NCBI GenBank assembly: GCA_913031285.1 | Contig: CAJWEI010000038.1 | Span: 1 to 33,555 of the forward strand | Reading direction: 5' to 3' | Origin: an uncultured Alphaproteobacteria bacterium | Lineage (GTDB): Bacteria; Pseudomonadota; Alphaproteobacteria; Rhodobacterales; Rhodobacteraceae | Length of the DNA stretch: 33,555 nucleotides | Shown: piece after piece, positions 1 to 9,072 of the stretch | How positions within the stretch are numbered: the first letter of the stretch is position 1 | Layout: every line of letters begins with the position of its first letter | The notes under the pieces: generated by a model | Told to the model about the DNA's origin: nothing | Database searches by the model: none | Seen by the model: only the letters and a program-made list of their open reading frames with translations | Made by a program: the position numbers and the translations under genes

Positions 1-89
1 TGGACTTATATGCCGCATAGGTGGTCGAATTATCGACGCTAACGAGCTCTACCCAATACTTTTTTTATTTCCCTGTATTCTCCATGACT

Positions 90-866
90 TTAAAGCTTAC
101 TGTAAAGCAAGGATAGCGTTGAAAGCTCTTCCTGCAAGCCAAACGGCGGATTTAATATAAAAAGTACTGATCCCGTCATACCATCATTTTTTTGCTGGTG
201 GAAATGATACTTTGTGCCTGACACTTAAAGTAAATTTAGCCTCGAGGTGGCTTAGCATCTCTAAATGCAACGGTTTTTACAGAACAGAATACCACAAGAC
301 CTGAATACAAACTTACAGATGCGTGAAATATGTTCCATAAAGTCCAGGATTTTTTGATAATCAATTTTCATTTCGTAACTTGGGTCAATTAATATAACAC
401 CGCGGCGTGGGGTTGGAGGGCAGATTGATTTGGCCATTTCAAAACCATCCTGAATGTAAACATTGGCGCAATCCCGCATTTCTCTTCTCAATGTGACACT
501 TTCCTGAGGGTGCAGCTCGGACAAATGGAGACTATCTATGGCATGTAAAAGGCGCCCTGCTAGTGCAGGCGAGCCTGGATATGCATCTGGGCCCTGTATT
601 TGGCGCGTCTGGTCTTCAACACGCCTGTAAGGATGGTTTGTTGTAAACCATGACTTTCCTTCAACCGCCAAAAACCCTTCTTGGGATTCGCTGGTTTTTT
701 GTGCAGCTGTATCGTTAAGATTATAGAGTGCCCTCCCGGCGTGGGTCTCCATATATGCAACGGGTTTCGGTTTAAGAGTTAAATAGTCTAACAGCACGGC
801 GAGTACTGCGTGTTTATGGAAATCGGCCCAATTTGCTGCGTGCTATATATGTTGATAAGAAAGCAT
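90..866 (-). pseudogene. rlmJ: Broken 23S rRNA (adenine-N6)-methyltransferase RlmJ
   Basis: RlmJ methylates A2030 of 23S rRNA. Reading the minus strand from the ATG at 866 gives MLSYQHI, then a TAG stop (843-845) where the family has a residue (usually Tyr) before HAANWADFHKH, then a long intact stretch with the methyltransferase motif DPSYE (family DPPYE). After about position 340 the frame is lost. The C-terminal part is still readable in other frames: LWYSVL, a TAA at 277-279, HLEMLSHLEAKF, SFPPAKK, then after a seven-T run (187-193) LFILNPPFGLQEEL, ending at a TAA at 90-92. At least one early nonsense codon, one further stop and two frameshifts are therefore present. It lies downstream of pyrG on the same strand. 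An internal GTG near 799 could open a 5'-truncated frame, but it would still lack the C-terminus. Identity is firm; the exact 3' end is approximate. Confidence 0.85.
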
Positions 867-974
867 GTTTATGTGCTAAGTTTGGAATTGGAAAAAGGCA
901 ATATTAGCAGGCCGTAAATATCGAGCAGAAATTGCATAGTTGTCTAATTTAAAAGAACCATCTTACTTAAAAGC

Positions 975-2618
975 TCAGACGAGCCGTGAATTGTCTTTAG
1001 CGGCGCGTATGAAATCTTTGAACAAGGGGTGTGGATCAAAAGGTTTGGATTTTAACTCAGGATGAAATTGCACCCCGATAAACCAAGGATGATCCGACCA
1101 TTCAACTATCTCGGGCAACCGACCATCGGGCGACATACCGGAAAAACGAAGACCTACTTTTTCCAATTGGTCGCGGTATTTGATGTCTACTTCATAACGG
1201 TGGCGGTGGCGCTCATCGATCGAACCCGTTCCATAGACCTCAGCAACTTTTGAGCCTTCTATTAGCTGCGCGTCATATGCGCCGAGCCGCATAGTACCGC
1301 CCTTGTCATCGCCAACTCTGCGCGATACCTTATAGTTGCCCTGGACCCATTCTTTAAGATGATAAACAACAGGCTCAAAGCGGCGCTGGCCCACTTCGTG
1401 GTCAAACTCTTCTGATCCTGCATCTTTAACACCAATCACATTTCTTGCTGCTTCAATCACAGCCATTTGCATTCCTAGACAAATACCAAGATAGGGGACT
1501 TTACGTTCGCGGGCAAAAGTGGCCGCTTTGATTTTACCTTCAGTGCCTCTTTCGCCAAAACCTCCAGGGACAAGAATGGCGTGAAAGCCTTGTAAATATG
1601 GGGCTGCATCTTCTCTCTCAAAGATTTCGGCATCGACCCATTCTACATTTACGCAGACCCGATTTGCCATACCACCATGTGTGAGAGCTTCTGCAATTGA
1701 TTTATAAGCGTCTTCGAGCTGCGTATATTTTCCCACGATCGCCACTTTCACATGGCCTTCAGGATTATAAACGCGATCGGCCACATCCTCCCATTGACGC
1801 AAATCAGGCTTTGGTACCGGAGCGATCCCAAACGCATCCAGAACTGCTTGATCAAGACCTTCTTTGTGATAAGCTAATGGAGCTTCATAAATTGATTTCA
1901 AATCCTGTGCAGTGATAACACTATCCGCGCGAACATTACAGAAAAGCGCTAGCTTTTCGCGTTCCTTTTCAGGTATAATCCCTTCAGAGCGACACACTAA
2001 AATATCCGGCGTCAAGCCAATGGATCGTAGTTCCTTTACGCTGTGCTGCGTTGGCTTAGTCTTGAGTTCGCCGCTGGCCTTAATAAAAGGTAGCAAGGTT
2101 AGATGAACGAAAATACATTGTCCTCTTGATTTATCCTGTGAAAATTGGCGAATTGCTTCAAAGAAGGGAAGGCCTTCAATGTCGCCAACTGTTCCCCCAA
2201 TTTCACAGAGCATAAAGTCGACTTCCTCTTCACCGATTGCAATAAATTCTTTTATCTCGTTTGTGACATGCGGAATTACTTGAATGGTTTTCCCTAAATA
2301 ATCGCCCCGGCGTTCTTTTTCGAGAACTGTGGAGTAAATTCTTCCCGATGAGACTGAGTCGGTTTTACGGGCAGCGACACCCGTAAAACGCTCATAATGT
2401 CCCAGATCTAGATCAGTTTCTGCACCATCGTCGGTGACGAATACTTCGCCATGTTCAAATGGACTCATCGTTCCCGGATCAACATTCAAATAGGGATCTA
2501 GCTTCCGCAGTCTTACCGAGTATCCTCGTGCTTGCAATAACGCCCCTAAAGCCGCGGAAGCGAGCCCCTTGCCAAGTGAAGAAACAACACCACCAGTAAT
2601 AAAAACAAATTTGGCCAA
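975..2618 (-). CDS. pyrG: CTP synthase (glutamine-hydrolysing)
   Basis: Makes CTP from UTP, ATP and glutamine in the cytoplasm, the last step of de novo pyrimidine nucleotide synthesis. The N-terminal synthetase domain begins [17 protein letters not shown] with the P-loop-like SSLGKG, followed by [25 protein letters not shown] and [11 protein letters not shown]. The C-terminal class I glutaminase domain has the nucleophile Cys in GICLGMQ and the His-Glu pair in GVQFHPE. Length (about 547 residues) is normal. I prefer the TTG at 2618 because the protein then starts as the family does (MAKFVF) and a GGGAG lies at 2630-2634. The frame also has an ATG at 2636 that would add MGACLN. The gene follows secG on the same strand, with about 170 bases between them. 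Confidence 0.96.
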   Translation of the reverse strand: MAKFVFITGGVVSSLGKGLASAALGALLQARGYSVRLRKLDPYLNVDPGTMSPFEHGEVFVTDDGAETDLDLGHYERFTGVAARKTDSVSSGRIYSTVLEKERRGDYLGKTIQVIPHVTNEIKEFIAIGEEEVDFMLCEIGGTVGDIEGLPFFEAIRQFSQDKSRGQCIFVHLTLLPFIKASGELKTKPTQHSVKELRSIGLTPDILVCRSEGIIPEKEREKLALFCNVRADSVITAQDLKSIYEAPLAYHKEGLDQAVLDAFGIAPVPKPDLRQWEDVADRVYNPEGHVKVAIVGKYTQLEDAYKSIAEALTHGGMANRVCVNVEWVDAEIFEREDAAPYLQGFHAILVPGGFGERGTEGKIKAATFARERKVPYLGICLGMQMAVIEAARNVIGVKDAGSEEFDHEVGQRRFEPVVYHLKEWVQGNYKVSRRVGDDKGGTMRLGAYDAQLIEGSKVAEVYGTGSIDERHRHRYEVDIKYRDQLEKVGLRFSGMSPDGRLPEIVEWSDHPWFIGVQFHPELKSKPFDPHPLFKDFIRAAKDNSRLV

Positions 2619-2788
2619 GTTCAGACATGCTCCCATGAAGCGGGCTTTATTGGCCCAGGTTTACGGATAATAAGAAACGAAAATTTCACAACTTCACGGG
2701 AGTTAACCAGTAAAGGATTCGAAAGGTTAATGCAACACAGCCTCAATATGGTGTTGCAGGCTTCTTTGTATGACCGATAAGTAGTGGC

Positions 2789-3157
2789 TTAGTCAGCACT
2801 TGGAACAAGAGGAGCAGCGTCTTCTTCTGTTGGTGGTAGTACCAGTTCAACGTCTGGAAGTAACGGGGTTGTACCCTCTTCAATCGTATTTGTTGTCGCC
2901 AGACGGTCAACAACCGAAGACCCCGCCGTATTGTTAGCTGCGATTATTGTCAGGCTTAAGGATGTAATGATAAAGCCTGTAGCAAGGATCCATGTGACCT
3001 TTGACAATGCTGAGGCCGCACTTCTGCCCGACATAACGCCATCACCGCCACCACCCCCGCCGAGACCTAAGCCACCTCCTTCAGAGCGCTGCAAGAGAAC
3101 TACACTGACAAGCGATAACGCCAATAATAAGTGGATTGTTAAAACAACGTTTTCCAT
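2789..3157 (-). CDS. secG: Preprotein translocase subunit SecG
   Basis: Small inner-membrane subunit of the SecYEG channel that assists SecA-driven protein export. The protein of about 122 residues has an N-terminal membrane segment (NVVLTIHLLLALSLVSVVLL), the QRSEGGGLGLGGG signature followed by a glycine run, a second membrane segment (TWILATGFIITSLSLTII), and an acidic, Pro-rich tail. The frame is open upstream to 3250, but the ATG at 3157 (MENVVLT) is preceded by GCGGGG at good spacing and matches family starts. It lies upstream of pyrG, a common alphaproteobacterial order, and is divergent from the nitrile hydratase genes. Confidence 0.93.
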   Translation of the reverse strand: MENVVLTIHLLLALSLVSVVLLQRSEGGGLGLGGGGGGDGVMSGRSAASALSKVTWILATGFIITSLSLTIIAANNTAGSSVVDRLATTNTIEEGTTPLLPDVELVLPPTEEDAAPLVPSAD

Positions 3158-3264
3158 TAGACCCCGCAAATACCGTAGATGAGTTGCTAGATAAAAGAGT
3201 TTGGGCTTAGGAGCAAGGGGCAATGCAGGTTGACTGTTACCACGAAGCATAGCAACTTACATTT

Positions 3265-3885
3265 ATGCCGGACGACGTTCATGATTCGAAGCACGCACAC
3301 AGTGTTTTACCTTCTGATCCCACTTTGCGGGTAAAGGCGCTTGAAACGCTTTTAATACGCAAAGGCTTGATTGATCCGACTGCACTTGATGCGATTATAG
3401 ACACTTACCAGAATAAAATTGGTCCCAAGAATGGTGCAAAAGTTATTGCACGTGCGTGGTCAGATTTGGCCTTTTACGATCGCTTGATTTCTGACGCCAC
3501 CGGAGCAGTAGCTGATCTGGGCTTTCACGGTCGACAAGGCGAACATATAATTGCTTTGCAAAATACTAATGAAATTCACAATATGGTCGTATGCACTTTA
3601 TGCAGCTGTTATCCTTGGCCGCTTTTGGGCATTCCTCCAACCTGGTATAAGTCTGATGCGTATCGCGCGCGCACCGTACGCGAACCGCGCAAAGTCTTAG
3701 CTGAGTTTGGAGTTGCGCTGCCAAGCGAGACATCTGTCCGAGTATGGGATTCGACAGCAGAGCTTCGATACCTCGTAGTACCTCAGAGACCTAAGGGCAC
3801 AAAAGGTTGGAGGGAAGAACAGCTCGCTGCGCTGATAACGCGTGACAGCATGATTGGCACTGGATTTCCAAAGGACGCGCAATGA
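3265..3885 (+). CDS. nthA: Nitrile hydratase alpha subunit, cobalt type
   Basis: Alpha subunit of nitrile hydratase, which hydrates nitriles to amides; this subunit carries the low-spin metal centre. The claw motif VCTLCSC is at residues 109-115 (Cys110, Cys113, Cys115, Ser114). Thr after the first Cys is typical of the cobalt type, whereas iron enzymes usually have Ser. Other family blocks are [10 protein letters not shown] near the N-terminus, [11 protein letters not shown], and [14 protein letters not shown] after the claw. Length of 206 residues is normal and no lesion is seen. The next gene overlaps by 4 bases (ATGA), indicating translational coupling. Thiocyanate hydrolase gamma shares the claw, but the undivided beta subunit next door favours nitrile hydratase. 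No clear Shine-Dalgarno sequence precedes the ATG. Confidence 0.95.
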   Translation: MPDDVHDSKHAHSVLPSDPTLRVKALETLLIRKGLIDPTALDAIIDTYQNKIGPKNGAKVIARAWSDLAFYDRLISDATGAVADLGFHGRQGEHIIALQNTNEIHNMVVCTLCSCYPWPLLGIPPTWYKSDAYRARTVREPRKVLAEFGVALPSETSVRVWDSTAELRYLVVPQRPKGTKGWREEQLAALITRDSMIGTGFPKDAQ

Positions 3886-4559
3886 GCCGCGTTCATGATA
3901 TGGGAGGACGCTTTGGCGATGGGGCGGTTGTACCTGATTTCGGGGACGAAGCTGTATTTAAAAAAAAATGGCACGGGCGTGCTTTGGCTGTTACTTTGGC
4001 AGCCGGTTTCTTAGGTCAATGGAACCTTGATGAGTCGCGTCATTCTAGGGAAAATCTAAGCCCTGATGACTATTCGAAATTTTCATATTACGAGAAATGG
4101 ATATCAGCCCTTGCTAATATGCTAGTTGCAAAAGACATTGTAAGCGTTGAAGACTTACAATGTCTTCAGGGAGAGCGCGCTTTAGGCAGCCTGTGCGAGC
4201 GGATCTTTAGAGTTGAGAATGTGGCAAGTGGCCTTTCAAAGGGTGGTTCGACACTCAGGGAAAGCGCCGTCGCCCAGCTATATATGACTGGCAATCTGGT
4301 AAAGACCAAGCTTGCAGAAAATAGATCCCTGTCTGGTGGGCACACACGACTTCCAATCTATGCCTCGCAAAAGGTAGGTAAAATTGTTAGTTTTCATGGC
4401 AGCCATGTTTTTCCTGATGCTCATGCACATGGTGCTGGAGAAGCACCGGAACCTCTTTATACAGTTGCATTTAAAGCTGCTACGCTTTGGGAACATCCTG
4501 AAAATTCCTCTGATCTGGTCATGCTAGATCTGTGGCAAAGTTATCTGGAACCGTTTTGA
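3882..4559 (+). CDS. nthB: Nitrile hydratase beta subunit
   Basis: Beta subunit of nitrile hydratase, pairing with the alpha subunit to form the active site and supply conserved arginines near the metal centre. The N-terminus has the family signature ([14 protein letters not shown]), then [19 protein letters not shown] with Arg53 and Arg56, and [13 protein letters not shown]. The C-terminal SH3-like barrel includes [25 protein letters not shown] and ends in [11 protein letters not shown]. Length of 225 residues is normal. It overlaps the alpha gene by 4 bases and the activator frame by 28 bases. The order alpha-beta-activator is the classical cobalt-type arrangement. Confidence 0.94.
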   Translation: MSRVHDMGGRFGDGAVVPDFGDEAVFKKKWHGRALAVTLAAGFLGQWNLDESRHSRENLSPDDYSKFSYYEKWISALANMLVAKDIVSVEDLQCLQGERALGSLCERIFRVENVASGLSKGGSTLRESAVAQLYMTGNLVKTKLAENRSLSGGHTRLPIYASQKVGKIVSFHGSHVFPDAHAHGAGEAPEPLYTVAFKAATLWEHPENSSDLVMLDLWQSYLEPF

Positions 4560-4873
4560 CTGTGCTGCTTCCTGAACCGGTTTTTGAAGAGGTCTGGCAC
4601 GGCCAATTGTTCGCATTGACTGTCCTTTTAAATGAGGCCGGACATTTTTCATGGGCAGACTGGGCAAAAAAATTTGGCATTTCGCTAAAAAAACATGGTT
4701 TTGATCGTGAACTGAATGGTGGCGAAGATTACTTTACAGCTTGGCTTGATGCGTTGGAGGGGTTTTTGACTGAAACTAATATGACTGGCCAAAAAGATTT
4801 GGTTTTGATCAAAGAAGCCTGGAAAACAGCTTATTTAAGCACACCTCATGGAGCACCAGTATCGTTAAAGTAA
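4532..4873 (+). CDS. Nitrile hydratase activator / cobalt-loading accessory protein
   Basis: Related to the N-terminal half of the nitrile hydratase beta subunit. Characterised homologues (P14K, NhlE type) bind the apo-alpha subunit and bring cobalt into the enzyme by subunit exchange. Visible family features are PVFEEVWHGQLFALTVLLNEAGHFSWADWAKK and EDYFTAWLDALEGFLTE, parallel to the beta-subunit N-terminal blocks. The 113-residue length fits. The start taken is the GTG at 4532, inside the end of the beta gene; a TTG or GTG near 4553-4561 is possible and would remove 7-10 residues. Third gene of the operon, so probably translated by coupling. No amidase or cobalt transporter gene lies nearby. 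Confidence 0.88.
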   Translation: MAKLSGTVLTVLLPEPVFEEVWHGQLFALTVLLNEAGHFSWADWAKKFGISLKKHGFDRELNGGEDYFTAWLDALEGFLTETNMTGQKDLVLIKEAWKTAYLSTPHGAPVSLK

Positions 4874-4965
4874 AAATTTAGGCTATATTAATCATTTCGA
4901 ACTTCCCTCTCCTATTCTACACCGCTATACGAACTTGGATTTGACGCTAATTTGAAAGGTCGGTC

Positions 4966-6258
4966 ATGGCAAATGTTGTCGTTGTAGGTGCCCAGTGGGG
5001 TGACGAAGGAAAAGGCAAACTGGTTGACTGGCTCAGTGATCGGGCCGAAGTGATCGTGCGCTTTCAGGGTGGACATAATGCCGGACACACTCTCGTTATT
5101 GACAAAGAAGTTTACAAGTTATCGCTGCTGCCTTCTGGTATTGTTCGCGGTGGCAAGCTTTCTGTGATTGGCAATGGCGTAGTTTTGGATCCTTGGCATC
5201 TGAAAGAAGAAATTGCCATGCTGCGCAAACAAGGTGTTGAGATTTCTCCAAGTAATTTGATGGTTGCGGAAAATACTCCTTTGATTCTGCCGGTCCATGT
5301 GGAAGCTGACCATGCCCGAGAGGCGCTCAACAGCGTTACAAAGATTGGAACAACAGGAAGGGGTATCGGACCGGCTTATGAAGACAAAGTTGGCCGCCGA
5401 GCGATCCGGGTCTCTGATCTTGCCGACCCTGAAACACTTTCGGATCGGGTTGAGCGCCTACTTTTGCATCACGATCCCTTACGCCGTGGTCTTGGCCTTG
5501 AGCCTGTTGACCGTGAATCTTTAATTGCAAAATTGAGTGCTATTGCGCCTTTTGTACTTCAATTTTCAGCGCCCGTTTGGAAAGTCTTGTCTGAGAAACG
5601 CAAATCTGGAAGTCTTATTCTATTTGAGGGAGCCCAAGGCAGCTTACTGGATATTGATTTTGGCACGTACCCTTTTGTAACATCATCTAATGTGATCGCA
5701 GGCCAAGCGGCAACTGGTTCCGGTCTTGGGCCAGGCGCAATTGATTTTGTTTTAGGGATTGTCAAAGCTTATACAACACGTGTGGGCGAGGGGCCGTTCC
5801 CTACTGAGCTTCACGATGCAGATGGCCAGAGACTGGGAGAGCGCGGACATGAATTCGGCGTTGTGACTGGTCGTAAAAGAAGGTGTGGCTGGTTTGACGC
5901 GGCACTATTACGCCAGACATGTGCAACTTCTGGAATGAATGGGATTGCTTTGACCAAGCTCGATGTGCTGGATGGATTTGAGACTTTGAAAATCTGTGTT
6001 GGATATGAACTTGATGGAGAAGAACTCAGCTATTTGCCGTTCGCAGCCGATCAGCAGGCGCGTTGCATGCCAATCTATGAAGAAATGAGTGGATGGTCTG
6101 AAAGTACAGAGGGCGCAAGAAGTTGGGCTGAGTTACCAGCTAACGCTATCAAATATGTGCGCCGGATTGAGGAATTGATTGATTGCTCAGTCGCCCTAGT
6201 TTCTACCTCACCCGAGAGAGATGATACGATTTTAGTAACAGACCCTTTCGCAGATTAA
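4966..6258 (+). CDS. purA: Adenylosuccinate synthetase
   Basis: Joins IMP and aspartate using GTP to form adenylosuccinate, the first committed step from IMP to AMP. The P-loop GDEGKGK lies at residues 12-18 with catalytic Asp13; GGHNAGHT supplies His41; [51 protein letters not shown] and [13 protein letters not shown] are the remaining family signatures. Length of 430 residues is normal, and GGTCGGTC lies just before the ATG. It follows the nitrile hydratase operon by 92 bases and precedes the DUF2842 gene by 33 bases, which may be co-transcribed. Confidence 0.97.
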   Translation: MANVVVVGAQWGDEGKGKLVDWLSDRAEVIVRFQGGHNAGHTLVIDKEVYKLSLLPSGIVRGGKLSVIGNGVVLDPWHLKEEIAMLRKQGVEISPSNLMVAENTPLILPVHVEADHAREALNSVTKIGTTGRGIGPAYEDKVGRRAIRVSDLADPETLSDRVERLLLHHDPLRRGLGLEPVDRESLIAKLSAIAPFVLQFSAPVWKVLSEKRKSGSLILFEGAQGSLLDIDFGTYPFVTSSNVIAGQAATGSGLGPGAIDFVLGIVKAYTTRVGEGPFPTELHDADGQRLGERGHEFGVVTGRKRRCGWFDAALLRQTCATSGMNGIALTKLDVLDGFETLKICVGYELDGEELSYLPFAADQQARCMPIYEEMSGWSESTEGARSWAELPANAIKYVRRIEELIDCSVALVSTSPERDDTILVTDPFAD

Positions 6259-6291
6259 AGTTTTTAGCACTTAAGTGGGGGAGAGAGTTGA

Positions 6292-6510
6292 ATGATCCTA
6301 AGTTACAAAAGTCGTAGACGATTGTCGCTCTTAATTCTAGTAGTCGGCTTACCAGTATATGCTGTTGCTAGCATAAGCTTGATTGCTCAGTTTGATAGGC
6401 CCTCAATTTTATTAGAATTATTTGTTTATTTTCTCCTTGGAGTGTTGTGGGCATTGCCGTTCAGGTATATTTTCAAAGGGATTGGTCAGGCTGATCCAGA
6501 TAAAAAATAG
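6292..6510 (+). CDS. DUF2842 family small membrane protein
   Basis: A 72-residue protein with two predicted membrane segments (about residues 11-32 and 42-60) and a short charged C-terminus. The pattern LILVVGLPVYAVASISL ... YFLLGVLWALPFRYIFKGIG matches the alphaproteobacterial DUF2842 family, whose function is unknown. A purine-rich stretch (GGGGGAGAGAG) precedes the ATG. It follows purA closely on the same strand and may share its transcript. Confidence 0.75.
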   Translation: MILSYKSRRRLSLLILVVGLPVYAVASISLIAQFDRPSILLELFVYFLLGVLWALPFRYIFKGIGQADPDKK

Positions 6511-6900
6511 CCTGAAACCTGCCCTTTAGCCAACTTTCCAATCTTAAAATAGGTATCCTAATAGCTGAGGCCCTTTTTTTATTATCGTGAAGATTTTCAT
6601 GTCAGTTATGACTTTTAATGAATGTTATAATAAGTTCGTTCTTGCGTATGGTATCTAATTAAATAAAAAAAGCGCTTCCATTGTCCAGGCAAGAGTTTGC
6701 TATCATTAATGGGGGCCTTTCCGGATGAGATTAAAAAAAGAGATCTATTATGCGAATGTCAATTTATTGGTTCATAAATGGGCGCATTTGCTATTAAAGG
6801 TAGGGATGGTCAAAGCTATCGCACTCTTCTTTGACAGGAACCTAACACTCTCATTTTTTCTATAACGGCTAAGACTTTCCCCTGAAAATTGCAAATGTTT
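6511..6900. other. AT-rich intergenic region between DUF2842 gene and peroxiredoxin gene
   Basis: The region separates two converging genes. It holds short A and T tracts (for example near 6570-6580 and 6661-6671) but no clear hairpin-plus-T-tract terminator and no ORF with coding character. Nothing recognisable was seen on either strand. Confidence 0.5.
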
Positions 6901-7821
6901 CTAACCAGCCCTATGCAGCACCTCTAATACAAATGATACCACATCATCCGAGTGCGTCGAAACGTCAATATCATTCCATACGCCAAGAATTTTCCTATCT
7001 ACATCTATTAAAAAAGTAATTCGGACAGGAATTTTTTCGTAAGGCGGCGGACTTTGCAACAAGCCAAAAGACTCGCAAACCTTTGATTCCTCATCGAATA
7101 GAAGGTGAAAAGGAATATGCTGATCATATCTAAATTTACTGTGCGCCTCAAGAGTGTCGGGCGATACACCAATAATATCCAAACCCATTTCTATTATCGA
7201 GCTATACACCGCAGAGAAGCCCTTCGCTTCAATTGTGCACGACTCAGTTCCATCCGCTGGATAGAAATAAAGGATAGTTTTTTTAGCTATTTTTGAAGTG
7301 GAAAAGAGGCTCCCATCTGTTGAGTAAAGTTGGAACTCCGGAATCTCTTCACCGATTTTTAGCATAGTAGATGCAGATGCTGAAGGCCTATACTCACCAC
7401 CTACCTCTCTTTCTTCACTAGTCTCAAGTTTTGCAGGTTCCTTTTTAGCGATACCATGACGATCATGGTAATCCTGAGTAATGTTTTTTGGGGGAACAAG
7501 ATCAACATTCTGGTTGTTATTTTCTATCAAATTATTTGGGCTGGCACGCTTTGGATTAGCCATAGTATAGCCGTTGGGGCTTTTAAGATATGAATTATTT
7601 AAACCGTAGCAGAATTTTATTCGCCCAGAAATTATCCAAGCTTTTGGAAACCACTCAATTGCCGTAGTGCTATTTTCTTTAAGACTATTTCCTTGTATTC
7701 CCAAATGATCATCTAAAAACCCCACTGCTTCTCCTTGATATATTACATTTTCAGAAACGCCCATTTTGCTTTCTTCAAAAACAACACAAGGCCTTCCTTT
7801 TGGATCAAACTCTGATGTCAT
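6901..7821 (-). CDS. Peroxiredoxin (BCP/AhpC-TSA type) with unrecognised N-terminal domain
   Basis: The C-terminal half (about 150 residues, starting at MLKIGEEIPEFQLYSTDG) is a BCP-like peroxiredoxin: ILYFYPADGTESCTIEAKGFS carries the PxxxTxxC catalytic loop with the peroxidatic Cys about 195 residues from the chosen start, followed by IIGVSPDTLEAHSKFRYDQHIPFHLLFDE. There is no Cys five residues after the peroxidatic one, so it is not the classical BCP pair; a Cys about 54 residues later could resolve. The N-terminal part (about 150 residues, Asn/Ser/Lys-rich, with DPKGRPCVVFEES, EWFPKAWIISGRIKFCYG and SPNGYTMANPKRASPNN) matches nothing I recognise. The start at 7821 is preceded by GGAG at 8-base spacing; the frame also opens at 7857. 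The peroxiredoxin Met alone (near 7365) has no Shine-Dalgarno sequence, which supports a genuine long protein. Composition looks more AT-rich than its neighbours. Confidence 0.75.
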   Translation of the reverse strand: MTSEFDPKGRPCVVFEESKMGVSENVIYQGEAVGFLDDHLGIQGNSLKENSTTAIEWFPKAWIISGRIKFCYGLNNSYLKSPNGYTMANPKRASPNNLIENNNQNVDLVPPKNITQDYHDRHGIAKKEPAKLETSEEREVGGEYRPSASASTMLKIGEEIPEFQLYSTDGSLFSTSKIAKKTILYFYPADGTESCTIEAKGFSAVYSSIIEMGLDIIGVSPDTLEAHSKFRYDQHIPFHLLFDEESKVCESFGLLQSPPPYEKIPVRITFLIDVDRKILGVWNDIDVSTHSDDVVSFVLEVLHRAG

Positions 7822-8174
7822 CTCACTTGCTCCACGGACAGAATAATTAGTTTTCATGAAAGAGTTTACCGGTTGAAGGTTTTTTGCAAGCCCAAACCCA
7901 ATATTGTAGGTCTAAAAGCTTGGAAACCATTTAGCTGTAGGCGCTCGCACCTGAGGGATTTAGAAGAACTCGCAAGGCTCTTGGTAAAAATCATCTACTA
8001 TCCACACTATTCGTCTTGCAAGGTTCTCATCTCAAAAAGTAATTTCAACCAGACAGTACCTTTACGGACAAGCTCTCTTCAAATATCGTTTGAATAGGAT
8101 TAAAATCTTGCTGATAAAAAATATTATTTCAGGACTACGAAAGTACATTTTAACGAAAATTAAGGAAATTTGCG
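7822..8174. other. Intergenic region between divergent peroxiredoxin and thiN genes
   Basis: Must contain the promoters of both divergent genes. An open frame at 7873-8097 (plus) has no Shine-Dalgarno sequence, no recognisable similarity and no plausible domain character, so it is not called. No thiamine (TPP) riboswitch elements were recognised before thiN. Confidence 0.4.
8162..8166 (+). promoter_or_regulatory. Shine-Dalgarno AAGGA positioned for an ATT start of thiN
   Basis: AAGGA lies 8 bases before the ATT at 8175 and nowhere near the TTG at 8232. This placement is the reason for choosing the non-standard start. Confidence 0.55.
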
Positions 8175-8846
8175 ATTATTGAGCCTATCATTTCCAATGC
8201 AAAACCAATTACGCTGGTTGGCGCGGCGCCTTTGACACGGGGAACCTTAGAAATGGCTCTCAATCTAGCGCCAGTCAGCGTAGCGGCTGATGGAGGGGCT
8301 GGCCCTCTTTTGGCGCATGGCAGTAATCCGATCGCAGTGATTGGAGATATGGACTCAATACCAAAAGATCTGGTTGGCCGTATTGCTAAAGAGCGTTTCC
8401 ATGCTGTTGTAGAGCAGGACAGTACTGATTTTGAAAAATGTCTTCAAAGGATTTCTGCCCCAATGGTTGTTGGAGTTGGATTTCTGGGTGCGCGTCTTGA
8501 CCATCAGATGGCGACTCAAACAAGCCTAGTTTACTATTCTCACATAAAGTGCTTGTTGTTGGGAGAATTTGAACTGGTGTTTGTTGTCCCGCCGGACTTT
8601 TCTATCAATCTTCCCATAAATACTCGAGTATCTTTATTCCCCATGGGAGAAGTTATGATGCAATCTCGTGGTTTGAAATGGAGCACTGACGGATTGAAAT
8701 TTGCCCCAGACGCTCAGATCGGCACCTCCAACCTATCAACTGGTCCCGTATTTTTGAAGCCGTCTAAGCCCAAAATGCTTGCTATTCTGCCAGTAACCCT
8801 TGCTAAGCTGGTTTTTACCTCATTGAAGTATGCTAAGCGATGGTAA
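8175..8846 (+). CDS. thiN: Thiamine pyrophosphokinase, apparent ATT start
   Basis: Transfers pyrophosphate from ATP to thiamine to give thiamine diphosphate. Family blocks: ITLVGAAPL near the N-terminus, VAADGGAGPLL, AVIGDMDSI, QDSTDFEKCL, GARLDHQ, then a C-terminal beta-rich domain with SLFPMGE and TSNLSTGP. Homology extends upstream to IIEPIISNAKPITLVG, but between the in-frame TAA at 8151 and a TTG at 8232 there is no ATG, GTG or TTG. An ATT at 8175 (another at 8178) sits 8 bases after AAGGA (8162-8166), exactly where the family starts, giving about 223 residues. Starting at the TTG at 8232 would drop the first beta strand and have no Shine-Dalgarno sequence. It may use a rare ATT start or have just lost its ATG. 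It stands alone, divergent from the peroxiredoxin. Confidence 0.82.
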   Translation: MIEPIISNAKPITLVGAAPLTRGTLEMALNLAPVSVAADGGAGPLLAHGSNPIAVIGDMDSIPKDLVGRIAKERFHAVVEQDSTDFEKCLQRISAPMVVGVGFLGARLDHQMATQTSLVYYSHIKCLLLGEFELVFVVPPDFSINLPINTRVSLFPMGEVMMQSRGLKWSTDGLKFAPDAQIGTSNLSTGPVFLKPSKPKMLAILPVTLAKLVFTSLKYAKRW

Positions 8847-9072
8847 CTTCTTAAAGAGCGCTATTTACTCCCACCGCCATTTTGTTGCAATATCCAGCGT
8901 GGCCATGGTGTTAGGCACTTGTTGAAATTTGTGCCAACTTGCAAATGTTACGTTCGGAGTTTTCAAACATCAAAGATACGCATGCAAACCATCTAGTAAA
9001 TATCGCTTGGGAATTTTTCCATTATGGCTAATATTTACTTTTCAATGACGTTAAGAAATAGCAAATGGGTTG

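Noticed and set aside
2931-3182. Pro-rich plus-strand frame opposite secG
   Set aside because: Antisense shadow of the SecG glycine run.
3265-4873. Thiocyanate hydrolase instead of nitrile hydratase
   Set aside because: Thiocyanate hydrolase has the beta-like part split into two subunits; here one undivided beta gene follows alpha, with a separate activator.
7873-8097. 74-codon frame on the plus strand
   Set aside because: No Shine-Dalgarno sequence, no recognisable similarity and composition unlike a protein; it sits where the divergent promoters should be.
8047-8174. TPP riboswitch before the thiamine pyrophosphokinase gene
   Set aside because: No CUGAGA-type or ACCUGA-type conserved segments were seen in the leader.
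8910-8938. Hairpin after thiN as a terminator
   Set aside because: GTTAGGCAC and GTGCCAAC can pair with one bulge, but no T-run follows on either strand.
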